64,000 bases of DNA from an uncultured Sphingorhabdus sp. (GCA_937873665.1 CALMYW010000394.1:744001-808000); one strand, 5' to 3'; counted from the first letter of the stretch, positions 37,319-46,236 are shown. Notes: generated by a model not told the origin, from the sequence alone. Translations and numbers: made by a program.

Positions 37319-37834
37319 ATGAAAAAGCTGATAGTGTTTACCCTCTCCGCCGCGTTTCTTACAGGAATCGCACAAGCAGAACCGCAAACCCGCACCTCGA
37401 CCTTTGATGGTCCCAAGGCCAGCGGCACGAAAACTTCCGTCCGCGACAAGGACGCAGGCACTTTCAGTTCAGACAAGATCGTGACCCGCAAAAGCGACGG
37501 TGCGACCGCAACCACCGAACGCGACCGTCAGCGTACCGATACCGGCTTCACCGGCAGCGGATCACGCACCGGCTTCAACGGCAAGACCGCAACCTATGAT
37601 GTTGAGCGCACCAAGACCGACAATGGCTGGACGGCGACTGGCAACGGCACCGGGCCCAATGGTGGCGAATATAGCTATACGGGTTCAAAGACCCGCACCG
37701 ATAACGGCTTCACCGCCAACCGTTCAGCTTCGCGCAATGGTTCCGAAATCTATAACCGCACCGACACGGTTTCGCGGTCAAACGGCAACGTCACCCGCGA
37801 CACCAGTGTAACCCGCAAACAGCGCAAACGCTAA
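37319..37834 (+). CDS. Secreted repeat protein, unknown function
   Basis: 171 residues. A signal peptide ends near residue 20 (GIAQA). The mature protein is made of short imperfect repeats rich in Thr, Asn, Gly, Arg: TDTGFTGSGSRTGFNG, TDNGWTATGNGTGPNG, TDNGFTANRSASRNG. This looks like a beta-repeat or disordered exported protein. It follows the ECF operon by 53 bases and could be a target of that sigma. No family. Confidence 0.65.
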   Translation: MKKLIVFTLSAAFLTGIAQAEPQTRTSTFDGPKASGTKTSVRDKDAGTFSSDKIVTRKSDGATATTERDRQRTDTGFTGSGSRTGFNGKTATYDVERTKTDNGWTATGNGTGPNGGEYSYTGSKTRTDNGFTANRSASRNGSEIYNRTDTVSRSNGNVTRDTSVTRKQRKR

Positions 37835-38034
37835 GGCGGCACCCCTCTCCCTTTCCCTTTGGCCGTCCCGTTCGTCCATCACACACCCGGACGGGGCGGC
37901 CAGCCCGATACTTGCCTCCCGCTTGCGGCAGGGGAGAAGCCCGCCCAACGTAAACTCTGGCGTCACCCCATTGCCACCGTGCCCACAAGCTGGCACGATA
38001 GCGGTATCCGCAGCGCAACTCGGGGAGAAGCTGG

Positions 38035-38643
38035 ATGGGTATCGTCGAATTGCTGGGCCTCGCCGCAAGTGTCAGCTTGCTATCGGGGTGGAGGCTTTAC
38101 CTGACGGTCTTTGGCACTGGCCTCGCCATGTATTTCGGCGTGGTCGATTTACCCGAAAATCTCAAAATGCTCGATGCGCTCGCTAACCCTTGGGTGATCG
38201 GCATTGCAGGGCTTGGCGCGATTGCGGAGTTTTTCGCCGACAAGGTCGCCTGGCTCGATTCGATCTGGGATGGCCTCAACACATTGATCCGGCCTTTGGG
38301 CGGAGCGATGCTGGCGCTGGCCGTCGTCGATGCCGGTGATCCGGTCTGGCAGGTCATCGTCTTCCTGCTGGGCGGCGGGGCGGCGCTCGCAAGTCACGCG
38401 ACCAAGGCGACGACGCGCGCGGCGGTCAACACCAGTCCGGAACCGGTGAGCAACGTCATTCTCTCGACTGCCGAAGATATCGTGACTGGCGGATTACTGG
38501 CACTGGCTTTCGCAAATCCGGTAATCGCAGCGGTCATCGCGCTGGTCTTGCTCGCACTGACCATCTGGGGGCTGTTCGCGGCCAAACGCATGTTGCAGAA
38601 ATTGTTCGCACCCCAACCCGGAACCACTCCGCCACAAGGGTGA
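38035..38643 (+). CDS. DUF4126-family membrane protein
   Basis: 202 residues with four or five hydrophobic helices. GIVELLGLAASVSLLSGWRLYLTV is the conserved DUF4126 start. Function unknown. The 200-base gap before it contains a partial copy of the CCTCCCGC repeat core near 37915-37933 and nothing else I recognise. Confidence 0.85.
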   Translation: MGIVELLGLAASVSLLSGWRLYLTVFGTGLAMYFGVVDLPENLKMLDALANPWVIGIAGLGAIAEFFADKVAWLDSIWDGLNTLIRPLGGAMLALAVVDAGDPVWQVIVFLLGGGAALASHATKATTRAAVNTSPEPVSNVILSTAEDIVTGGLLALAFANPVIAAVIALVLLALTIWGLFAAKRMLQKLFAPQPGTTPPQG

Positions 38644-38655
38644 GGGCCAAGCGGT

Positions 38656-39561
38656 TTATTCAGTCCCAGTCCCCTGACGGAACAAGACCTGCTGGAAAGC
38701 GGATTGGGCTGGCGCAGACTGCACGGGTACCGGCTTGCCCCGTTGCTCCATCCCTTGCTTGCCTAGCCCGGCATAGAGGAAGCCGCCATCGCGCAACCGG
38801 TCGTACAGCCAATCACGCCGATGCGGTTCGACCACGAAGCAGCCCTCGCTCGTCCCCGGCTTGCCGCCGCGCGCCGACATCAGGCTATAGTTGAAATAGC
38901 GCCGACGCTCAGCTGCATAGCTGTGCACGACAATATCGCGCGTGCGCATCGCACTGTTCGACGGATCGAGCCCGTCGAGCCGCAATGACAGGCCATTGCG
39001 CCCGCGATACAACTCCCCTCCACGCGCCGCGCCGAGCGAGGACATCCAGCTTTCATAGGCATTGCCAAAGGCGTCGGCATAGCCATCATCATCGGGATCC
39101 GAGCCGATGCCATGTGCGACCACCACCGGGTTATCAAGCCCCTGCCCGCTTTCCAGATCGACCACATAGAGCCGCGGGTCCGCGCTGCGCTTGGCGAAAT
39201 CGACGACCACCATCATCGACGGCCCGCTGCCGCTGCCCCAAAGGCAGACATGCTTTTCATAGCTCGCCAGCGTTTCGTCGAGCAGCGAGCGGTCTAGCCG
39301 GTGTTGCGGCGTTGCCAGACCCTCCGGATGCTCGGCCGAATAGACAGACAGCAGTTTCGCCTTGGCTTCCTGAAAGCCGCTGCAAGAGAAACGCTTGAAT
39401 GCGGGGCCGGCGGGTTGGGCGGTGATCAGGGTCGCATCGCCGGTGCCGGGGGCGAAGACAATCTCGGATTGCGCGACAGCAGGTGCAGCCAATGAGACGA
39501 TGCCGAGCATCGCGCACAAAGCGTTTCGATACGCTGCGAATCTGCCCCCAGGTCGCTGCAT
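38656..39561 (-). CDS. L,D-transpeptidase catalytic-domain family protein (YkuD_2)
   Basis: 301 residues from the ATG at 39561. A signal peptide ends near residue 30 (AVAQSE). VVDLESGQGLDNPVVVAHGIGS, then IVVHSYAAERR and GTSEGCFVVEPH with the active-site Cys in an SxGC context, match the murein L,D-transpeptidase catalytic domain (PF13645-type). It would remodel peptidoglycan in the periplasm. The first residues lack a clear RBS, so the start is approximate. Convergent with DUF4126. Confidence 0.8.
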   Translation of the reverse strand: MQRPGGRFAAYRNALCAMLGIVSLAAPAVAQSEIVFAPGTGDATLITAQPAGPAFKRFSCSGFQEAKAKLLSVYSAEHPEGLATPQHRLDRSLLDETLASYEKHVCLWGSGSGPSMMVVVDFAKRSADPRLYVVDLESGQGLDNPVVVAHGIGSDPDDDGYADAFGNAYESWMSSLGAARGGELYRGRNGLSLRLDGLDPSNSAMRTRDIVVHSYAAERRRYFNYSLMSARGGKPGTSEGCFVVEPHRRDWLYDRLRDGGFLYAGLGKQGMEQRGKPVPVQSAPAQSAFQQVLFRQGTGTE

Positions 39562-39674
39562 GATGTTCAATTTACAGCAAAAGCGCTGGGTTGCAAAACC
39601 CCTCATCGACAGCCATCTCGTTTTGGAACAGCGCGACTCTTGCGCTTTGCGAACAAATCTGGAACAAGCGGTCT

Positions 39675-42600
39675 ATGAGCCTCACCCACATCAGCGTGCG
39701 CGGTGCGCGCGAGCACAACCTCAAAGGCATCGATATCGATCTGCCGCGCGACAAGCTGATCGTGATCACCGGCCTGTCGGGCAGCGGCAAATCGAGCCTC
39801 GCTTTTGATACCATCTATGCCGAGGGGCAGCGGCGCTATGTGGAGAGCCTCTCCGCTTATGCGCGGCAATTCCTCGAGATGATGCAGAAGCCCGATGTCG
39901 AGCATATCGAGGGGCTTTCCCCGGCGATTTCGATCGAGCAGAAGACCACCAGCCGCAACCCGCGTTCGACGGTCGCGACGGTCACCGAAATCTACGACTA
40001 TATGCGCCTGTTGTGGGCGCGCGTCGGGGTTCCCTATTCGCCGGCCACCGGCCTGCCGATTACCGCACAAACGGTGACGCAGATGGTCGACCGCGTCATG
40101 CAGCTGCCCGAGGGCACACGAGCCTATCTGCTCGCCCCCGTGGTGCGCGGGCGCAAGGGCGAGTATCGCAAGGAACTGCTCGAATGGCAGAAAGCGGGCT
40201 ATACCCGCGTGCGCATCGACGGCGAATTCTACCCCATCGAGGAAGCCCCCGCGCTCGACAAGAAGTACAAGCATGACATCGAGGTCGTGGTCGACCGAAT
40301 CGTCGTGAAAGACGGCATCCAGACGCGGTTGGCGGACTCGTTTGAGCAGGCGTTGAAGCTGGCTGAAGGGCTGGCCTTTGTCGATCTGGCGGACGGCACG
40401 GTGGCGGAGGCAATGGGCGGTGCGGATGCGGTGCCGACGGCGTTCGGTGAGGCACGGGCGGAGTTCAAGGGTGCTACCCCCCTCCCGCTTGCGGGAGGGG
40501 CCGGGGGAGGGCCCGAAACCGACACACCCTCCCCTGACCCCTCCCGCAGGCGGGAGGGGAACCTCAAAGGCACCGGCCTGCCCCCCAACCGCATCGTGTT
40601 CAGCGAAAAATTCGCTTGCCCCGTATCGGGCTTCACCATCGCGGAGATCGAGCCGCGCCTGTTCAGCTTCAACGCGCCGCAGGGGGCCTGCCCCGATTGC
40701 GACGGGCTTGGCGAGCGGCTGGAGTTCGACCCGCAGCTTGTCGTCCCCAATGAGGGGTTGAGCCTGAAGCAGGGGGCGGTGGTGCCCTGGGCGAAATCAA
40801 ACCCGCCCAGCCCCTATTACATGCAGGTGCTGGCGAGCCTGGCGAAGGCCTATGATTTCGACCTCACCACGCCGTGGAACGCGCTGCAGCCCGATCAGCG
40901 GATGATCATCCTGCACGGCACCGGCGGGCTGCCGGTCGAGCTGACCTTCATGGACGGGCGCAAGGAATATTCCGTGCGCAAACCGTTCGAGGGCGTGATC
41001 GGCAATCTCAACCGCCGCATGTTGCAGACCGACAGCGCGTGGATGCGCGAGGAGCTGGGCAAGTTCCAGACCAGCCAGCCCTGCGAGACCTGCCACGGCG
41101 CGCGCCTCAAGCCCGAGGCGCTTTCGGTCAAGATCGCGGGTGCCAACATCTCCGAACCCACGCGGATGAGCGTGGCGGATGCGCTGGTCTGGTTCAGCAA
41201 TCTCGACGCGCAGCTCACCCCCACCCAGTCGCAAATCGCCAAGGCGATCCTGAAAGAGATCAACGAGCGGCTGGGCTTCCTCAACAATGTCGGGCTCGAT
41301 TATCTGAACCTCGATCGCACCAGCGGCACCCTCTCCGGCGGGGAGAGCCAGCGCATCCGCCTCGCCTCGCAAATCGGCTCCGGCCTGTCGGGCGTGCTCT
41401 ATGTGCTCGATGAACCCAGCATCGGCCTGCACCAGAAGGATAATGACCGCCTGCTCGCCACGCTGCAGCGGCTGCGCGACCTTGGCAACACCGTGATCGT
41501 GGTCGAGCATGACGAGGATGCGATCCGCACCGCCGACTGGATCGTCGATCTCGGCCCAGGGGCTGGCGTCCACGGCGGCACGGTGATGGCGGAGGGGACG
41601 CTGGAGACGATCCTCAAGGCGCAATCGCTCACCGCCGATTATTTGAACGGCACCCGCGAAATCGCGGTTCCGAAGAAGCGGCGCAAGGGCAATGGCAAGA
41701 AGCTCACCCTCCACGGCGCGCGCGCGAACAATCTGAAAAATGTCACGGCATCGATCCCCTTGGGAACATTCTGCTGCATCACCGGCGTTTCGGGGTCGGG
41801 TAAATCGAGCTTTACCATCGACACGCTCTACGCCGCCGCCGCGCGGCAATTGAACGGCGCGCGGGTGATTGCGGGCGCGCATGACAAGGTGACGGGCCTT
41901 GAGCATTGCGACAAGGTGATCGACATCGACCAGTCGCCCATCGGCCGCACCCCGCGCAGCAACCCCGCCACCTATACCGGCGCCTTCACCAATATCCGCG
42001 ATTGGTTCGCCGGCCTGCCCGAGTCAGAGGCGCGCGGCTACAAGCCCGGCCGGTTCAGCTTTAACGTAAAGGGCGGGCGCTGCGAAACGTGCAGTGGCGA
42101 TGGCCTGATCAAGATCGAGATGCACTTCCTGCCCGACGTCTATGTGACGTGCGAGGAATGCCACGGCAAACGCTATAACCGCGAAACGCTGGAGGTGAAG
42201 TGGAAGGGGCTGTCGATCGCCGACGTGCTCGACATGACGGTCGAGGATGCGGTGGAGATATTCAAGGCCGTCCCCCCGATCCGCGACAAGATGGCGATGC
42301 TGGCAGAGGTCGGGCTCGGCTATGTCAAGGTCGGCCAGCAGGCAACGACGCTGTCAGGCGGCGAGGCGCAGCGCGTGAAACTCGCCAAGGAACTCAGCCG
42401 CCGCAGCACCGGCCAAACGCTCTACATATTGGACGAGCCCACGACGGGGCTGCATTTCGAGGATGTGCGCAAACTGCTCGAGGTGCTCCACCGGCTGGTC
42501 GAACAGGGCAACAGCGTGGTGGTGATCGAGCATAATCTGGATGTCATCAAGACCGCGGACTGGATTATCGACCTTGGGCCCGAAGGGGGCGTTAAGGGTG

Positions 42601-42698
42601 GGGAGATTGTTGCGGAGGGGACGCCGGAGGATGTGGTTAAGGTGGCTGCCAGCTATACGGGGCATTATTTGAAGCCGTTGCTGGAAAAGGCGAAATAG
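39675..42698 (+). CDS. uvrA: UvrA excinuclease subunit with in-frame repeat insertion
   Basis: 1007 residues from the ATG at 39675. The ATPase of nucleotide excision repair that finds bulky DNA damage and loads UvrB. Two ABC modules: Walker [14 protein letters not shown] and [13 protein letters not shown]; signatures [12 protein letters not shown] and [12 protein letters not shown]; zinc motifs [16 protein letters not shown] and CETCSGDG. It is some 40-60 residues longer than usual, partly because residues about 268-296 are encoded by a palindromic repeat (40477-40559) placed just before the first zinc module. Confidence 0.96.
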   Translation: MSLTHISVRGAREHNLKGIDIDLPRDKLIVITGLSGSGKSSLAFDTIYAEGQRRYVESLSAYARQFLEMMQKPDVEHIEGLSPAISIEQKTTSRNPRSTVATVTEIYDYMRLLWARVGVPYSPATGLPITAQTVTQMVDRVMQLPEGTRAYLLAPVVRGRKGEYRKELLEWQKAGYTRVRIDGEFYPIEEAPALDKKYKHDIEVVVDRIVVKDGIQTRLADSFEQALKLAEGLAFVDLADGTVAEAMGGADAVPTAFGEARAEFKGATPLPLAGGAGGGPETDTPSPDPSRRREGNLKGTGLPPNRIVFSEKFACPVSGFTIAEIEPRLFSFNAPQGACPDCDGLGERLEFDPQLVVPNEGLSLKQGAVVPWAKSNPPSPYYMQVLASLAKAYDFDLTTPWNALQPDQRMIILHGTGGLPVELTFMDGRKEYSVRKPFEGVIGNLNRRMLQTDSAWMREELGKFQTSQPCETCHGARLKPEALSVKIAGANISEPTRMSVADALVWFSNLDAQLTPTQSQIAKAILKEINERLGFLNNVGLDYLNLDRTSGTLSGGESQRIRLASQIGSGLSGVLYVLDEPSIGLHQKDNDRLLATLQRLRDLGNTVIVVEHDEDAIRTADWIVDLGPGAGVHGGTVMAEGTLETILKAQSLTADYLNGTREIAVPKKRRKGNGKKLTLHGARANNLKNVTASIPLGTFCCITGVSGSGKSSFTIDTLYAAAARQLNGARVIAGAHDKVTGLEHCDKVIDIDQSPIGRTPRSNPATYTGAFTNIRDWFAGLPESEARGYKPGRFSFNVKGGRCETCSGDGLIKIEMHFLPDVYVTCEECHGKRYNRETLEVKWKGLSIADVLDMTVEDAVEIFKAVPPIRDKMAMLAEVGLGYVKVGQQATTLSGGEAQRVKLAKELSRRSTGQTLYILDEPTTGLHFEDVRKLLEVLHRLVEQGNSVVVIEHNLDVIKTADWIIDLGPEGGVKGGEIVAEGTPEDVVKVAASYTGHYLKPLLEKAK
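40477..40559. repeat. Palindromic element inserted in frame within uvrA
   Basis: Two hairpin-forming units, CCCTCCCGCTTGCGGGAGGGG (trimmed here as the 40479-40500 palindrome) and CCCCTCCCGCAGGCGGGAGG (40538-40559), enclose a GGGGGAGGG / CCCTCCCC pair. The frame stays open and yields a Pro/Gly/Arg peptide ending in PSRRREG. The unit core recurs as the terminator at 31916 and in degenerate form near 37915. An ORF-tolerated, in-frame REP-type insertion. Confidence 0.85.
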
Positions 42699-42869
42699 CA
42701 CCTCTCCCTTTAGAGGATGCCGCCAACCCAGCCTTGCATCAAAGCGCTATTGAGCTAAACCAACTTTGTGTGCGGAATATACAGCAAAGCTGTTATTTGG
42801 ATGTTTCTAAGCCAGTTGCTCTAAATTGCATTGTGTTACAAGGCCCGCATTGGCGCGAATTTATTGAAA

Positions 42870-43025
42870 TCATTTATTGTTAGTTTTCGGCTCTCTACTT
42901 AATACGAAGGCGTAAATAGACGAGCTTTTAGGTGAAGAGGTCACTTCTCTACCAAGCTGAGATGCTATTTTCCGATGCGAATATGCAACCTTTTGAAGTT
43001 CAACGTAGCGCTTTTTGGAATCCAT
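42870..43025 (-). CDS. 51-residue protein divergent from the deaminase
   Basis: ATG at 43025, TGA at 42870-42872, GAGG five bases upstream of the start and an in-frame stop four codons before it. The product is basic and soluble: MDSKKRYVELQKVAYSHRKI, then ASQLGREVTSSPKSSSIYAF, ending VLSREPKTNNK. I recognise no family; the KIASQLGRE stretch has the look of a short DNA-binding helix but is not a clear HTH. Composition is AT-rich like the deaminase gene, whose promoter lies in the same 69-base divergent gap. Candidate regulator or antitoxin-like partner; unproven. Confidence 0.45.
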   Translation of the reverse strand: MDSKKRYVELQKVAYSHRKIASQLGREVTSSPKSSSIYAFVLSREPKTNNK

Positions 43026-43042
43026 CTTGCCTCATCCCTTTT

Positions 43043-43071
43043 TTGCTACGATACGTGCCTGCAAGAATAAT
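43043..43071 (+). promoter_or_regulatory. Sigma70-type promoter of the deaminase gene
   Basis: TTGCTA (43043-43048) and AATAAT (43066-43071) with a 17-base spacer, 24 bases before the start at 43095. On the opposite strand TTGAAT with TATCGT (16-base spacer) could serve the 51-residue ORF, overlapping the same region, so the two transcripts may compete. Confidence 0.6.
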
Positions 43072-43094
43072 TCAACTAGCTTGAGTGGTAAAAT

Positions 43095-44753
43095 ATGCCT
43101 GATGATTTGGCGTTGATCCGTTTTCCTGAACTGGTGGTCGGCATCGCCGGTCCAATTGGCGTGGATATTGAAACAATCTGTGCAACCACTCAAGAGGCAC
43201 TTCGAGCTGTCGATTATGGATCGACCATCATCAAAATAACGGATGAAATTGATGAGCTTCCTTCATCATTCAAAAAACCACGCGGAAAAAACTTTCATGG
43301 TCTGATGAAATTTAAGATGGATCATGCCAGCGATCTTTGCCGAACACGCGATGATCCTGCGTTTCTGATGAGAGTGGCCATTGCCGCTATACGCCGTGAG
43401 CGTGACAGTTTGGCCGAAAATGGCAAATCGCTTAGTGAAGTATTCAAGAACGAAGTGGCTGGAGATGAATCCTTCGGTCCTCCTAATCCCTTCGCTTTTG
43501 ACTTGATTGGCGCAACGGATCGTGTTGCCCAATCTGAAGCTTATATCATCAGACAATTAAAACGACCCGAAGAGGTAACGCTTCTTCGCAGAGTTTATGG
43601 TCGTCAGTTTATTCTTATTTCAGCATATGGCTCTGAAACTGATAGACGAGAAGTATTGGAAGAAAAAATACGTAGAACCACCCCCTTGAATACGTCCGAG
43701 AACACAATAACATATAAAGCCCAGGAGCTTATTGATAAAGATGCAGATGAAGGGGGAGATGTATGCGGACAACATCTTAGAGATACGTTTCACCTTGCTG
43801 ATGTATTCATTGATGGTATCAATAAAAACGAAATGTCCATAACTTTAACTCGTTTTTTTAATGCACTATTCGGATTAAACTCAATAACTCCTAGTAAAAA
43901 GGAGTACGGAATGTATTGTGCTAAATCAGCTTCTTTAAGATCATCGGATTTATCAAGGCAAGTTGGTGCAGCTATTTTCAGCAAAGACGGGGAAATTATT
44001 GTTCAAGGTTGCAATGAAGTTCCAAAAGCAAATGGAGGAACTTACTGGGATTGCGAGCAGCCTGACTTTAGAGATATTTCTCTTGGAAGCGACCCGAATG
44101 AGGACGAAAAGAGAGAAGTCGTACGAGACGTTTTAGAACGCCTCGAAAGAGCAGAAATTTTAAAACTTCCAGCACAAGCAAAGAGAGATCTAGATTCCTT
44201 AATAGACCACTTAACATCGAACAAAAAAGATCAAAATGATAAAAGTATGGGAGCATTAAAAGGTTCTAAAATACTTGATCTTACTGAATATGGAAGAGTA
44301 GTTCATGCAGAAATGTGTGCAATTTGTGATGCAGCTCGCTTAGGAAAATCATTAAAAGGTGGAATACTCTATTGCACAACATTTCCTTGTCATAATTGCG
44401 CAAAGCATATACTTGCATCTGGAATAAAGTCTGTGGTTTTTATGGAACCTTATCCGAAAAGTAAGGCAAAGATTTTACATAAAAATGAAATAGAAGTTGA
44501 CGGTTATAGCAGTGATAGAATTTCTTTTGTCCCATTTCTCGGAATATCTCCTTACAGATATAGAGATATATTTGAAAAAAGAGAAAAAAGGAAATCAGGA
44601 AGTCTCGCAAAAAAATGGTACTATGACGTGCCATGCCCGATGATAGATGTACTGGCACCGAGTTATACTGAGCTCGAGCGACATGTTGTGCGGCCTATTG
44701 CATCTGATGCTGTTCAGGGAATTCTTCCTCTCGAGACTGACCCTGAAGAATAG
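43095..44753 (+). CDS. avcD: Antiphage dCTP/dCMP deaminase, AvcD/DCD type
   Basis: 552 residues. The N-terminal half (about 10-260) is a kinase-like P-loop-fold domain starting VVGIAGPIGVDIETIC; it lacks a standard GK[ST] Walker A. The C-terminal half is a cytidine/dCMP deaminase: zinc ligands in VVHAEMCAI (H404, catalytic E406) and TTFPCHNCAKHIL (C432, C435). This two-domain layout matches the AvcD/DCD defence family, which on phage infection deaminates dCTP/dCMP and starves phage DNA synthesis. G+C falls from about 52% near the start to 25-40% further in, against about 67% in uvrA. Foreign origin is likely; phage defence is inferred from family. Confidence 0.85.
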   Translation: MPDDLALIRFPELVVGIAGPIGVDIETICATTQEALRAVDYGSTIIKITDEIDELPSSFKKPRGKNFHGLMKFKMDHASDLCRTRDDPAFLMRVAIAAIRRERDSLAENGKSLSEVFKNEVAGDESFGPPNPFAFDLIGATDRVAQSEAYIIRQLKRPEEVTLLRRVYGRQFILISAYGSETDRREVLEEKIRRTTPLNTSENTITYKAQELIDKDADEGGDVCGQHLRDTFHLADVFIDGINKNEMSITLTRFFNALFGLNSITPSKKEYGMYCAKSASLRSSDLSRQVGAAIFSKDGEIIVQGCNEVPKANGGTYWDCEQPDFRDISLGSDPNEDEKREVVRDVLERLERAEILKLPAQAKRDLDSLIDHLTSNKKDQNDKSMGALKGSKILDLTEYGRVVHAEMCAICDAARLGKSLKGGILYCTTFPCHNCAKHILASGIKSVVFMEPYPKSKAKILHKNEIEVDGYSSDRISFVPFLGISPYRYRDIFEKREKRKSGSLAKKWYYDVPCPMIDVLAPSYTELERHVVRPIASDAVQGILPLETDPEE

Positions 44754-44835
44754 TTCAAAGTATTTTTCATTTTTTATTCGATCGTTGTCCAGAGTAAAAT
44801 CCACTCTGAGCTGTTATCAAATCTGCGAGCCCCCC

Positions 44836-44954
44836 CTACAATTCCACCGCCTCCCGCACATAGCCCCACTCGCCAACGCCATCCCATGCCCGGCCATCGG
44901 GAAAATGCAGCTTCACCCCGGACAGCGCGGCGCGGTCGAACAGGCGCATGTTCA
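44836..44954 (-). pseudogene. 3' fragment of a GFA-family gene
   Basis: The minus strand encodes MRLFDRAALSGVKLHF, then PDGRAWDGVGEWGYVREAVE and a stop at 44836. This matches the C-terminus of the intact GFA gene at 45476-45961 almost residue for residue; the N-terminal three quarters, including all the zinc cysteines, are missing. Upstream homology ends at about 44954. A remnant of a tandem duplicate, possibly cut when the deaminase gene arrived. Confidence 0.8.
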
Positions 44955-45064
44955 AGAAATTCCGGAGAGACGATGCCAATCATACAATTCCCCATACTCC
45001 CTCACCCCTCCCCAAAAGAACCAACCCCCTTCACAACCCCCCGTCCATCCGCCACAACATTGCC

Positions 45065-45469
45065 ATGTCCACCGAGCCGGAAGAATATGAACATGGCGGC
45101 GAGTATCGGCCCGATGCCTTTGGCGCGCTCAACAGCATCGAAGACCTGAAAGGCGAGGGACATGCGGTCGGGTGTTTGCTGCTCTATCTGTTCGTCATTA
45201 TCGTCTTCGTCGCGGAGCTGCTGCGCTATGTAACAGGCAGCGCCAAATGGTGGCCGTTGCTGATTGCCATTCCCTTCTTCTTTCCCCGCGTCTGGGCAGC
45301 ATTCCGGTTGGGGCAAAATCCCGACATGGCGGATGTTCCTGCGTTCAGCGGCATGAGCCTGCGCGACAAACGGCTGTGGATCGCCGGGGCGGTGGTACTG
45401 ATGATCGCTGAATTCGAATTGCAGCTATTCTGGCCAACGATCAGCGCGTGGTTTGACGGGCTTTGGTAG
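45065..45469 (+). CDS. Small membrane protein, unknown function
   Basis: 134 residues from the ATG at 45065. An acidic N-terminus (STEPEEYEHGGEYRPD) and three hydrophobic helices. It lies between the GFA fragment and the intact GFA gene. No family recognised, and no clear RBS. Confidence 0.6.
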   Translation: MSTEPEEYEHGGEYRPDAFGALNSIEDLKGEGHAVGCLLLYLFVIIVFVAELLRYVTGSAKWWPLLIAIPFFFPRVWAAFRLGQNPDMADVPAFSGMSLRDKRLWIAGAVVLMIAEFELQLFWPTISAWFDGLW

Positions 45470-45475
45470 CCGGAT

Positions 45476-45961
45476 TTAGCCGCCGAGCGTGATTGCCTCT
45501 CGCAAATAGCCCCACTCGCCCACGCCATCCCATGCCCGGCCATCGGGAAAATGCAGCATCACCCCTGACAGCGCAGCGCGGTTGAACAGGCGCATGTTCA
45601 CGCCCATGCGGTCATTCGCGGCGCCGCTCTTTTCCAGCCAGGCCGCGCTCAAGGCAAAATGCGTGGTGCAGCCGCAGCGGGGGCAGAAATGCACCTCCAC
45701 GGCGGGCTCCCGAATCGTTTGTGGTCGCATTTCCTGCCCATGAAACCGGTTCCCACTTTCGCTTGAAATACTCCCGAAATCTGCGCGGCTATAACCCCGC
45801 GTCTCCCCCGTCACCTCCACCTCATTCGGCGCATAATATCCCCACCAGACGCCGTGAGACTCACACAGGCTGCAATTGCATTCGAAGATGAAGTCGGGCG
45901 CATGCGCGACCTGCACATGCACGGCGCCGCAATGGCAGGTGGCGGATAGGGGATTGGTCAT
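45476..45961 (-). CDS. GFA/CENP-V family protein
   Basis: 161 residues. Zinc cysteines in CHCGAV, CNCSLC and CPRCGC identify the glutathione-dependent formaldehyde-activating (Mss4-like) fold; a wider family that binds glutathione adducts or other small thiols. Residues about 65-81 (SSESGNRFHGQEMRPQ) do not fit the family and are encoded by a repeat-type palindrome (45721-45770). Formaldehyde activity is not established for most members. Confidence 0.85.
   Translation of the reverse strand: MTNPLSATCHCGAVHVQVAHAPDFIFECNCSLCESHGVWWGYYAPNEVEVTGETRGYSRADFGSISSESGNRFHGQEMRPQTIREPAVEVHFCPRCGCTTHFALSAAWLEKSGAANDRMGVNMRLFNRAALSGVMLHFPDGRAWDGVGEWGYLREAITLGG
45721..45770. repeat. Palindrome-type repeat in frame within the GFA gene
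   Basis: Contains AAACCGGTTCCCACTTTCGC, the core of a repeat common in alphaproteobacterial genomes, with ACCGGT as its palindromic centre. It encodes the ESGNRFHG stretch, which is foreign to GFA proteins. Confidence 0.6.
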
Positions 45962-46006
45962 CGCGCGATGGTAGCAAGCTGGGGCGGAATTGCACCCTCT
46001 CTCTCC

Positions 46007-46165
46007 CTCTCTCCTTTAGGGGAGAGGAGCGAGACTTGGCAGCTGGTCTGCCTAGTCGCAGCGGAGAGGGGCTGAAACGGTGAGGTCGTGCCTAGTCTCC
46101 CCCTCTCCACTACGCCTAGGCGCTTGCAGCGCCAAGGCTTCGTACCTCTCCCCTAAAGGAGAGAG
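46007..46165. repeat. Long palindromic repeat, family C, copy 1
   Basis: Inverted ends CTCTCTCCTTTAGGGGAGAG and its complement at 46145-46165, with an inner inverted pair around GGCGCTTGCAGCGCC. A diverged copy sits at 46573-46760, on the other side of a small lipoprotein gene. MITE-like in form; no transposase is visible. Confidence 0.75.
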
Positions 46166-46236
46166 GTTTGGTTCCCCCTTCAAATCCTCCCACCCCACCC
46201 CATATCTGACGCAACCAATCAGAGGAGTTGCCCCAG

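Noticed and set aside
40797..41906. 369-residue minus-strand ORF inside uvrA
   Set aside because: Antisense to conserved UvrA ATPase motifs; the sense strand explains the openness.
42920..42975. tRNA-like piece near the deaminase (resembles a D-arm, TCAGCTTGGTAGAG)
   Set aside because: No acceptor, anticodon or T-arm around it; it falls inside the 51-residue ORF.
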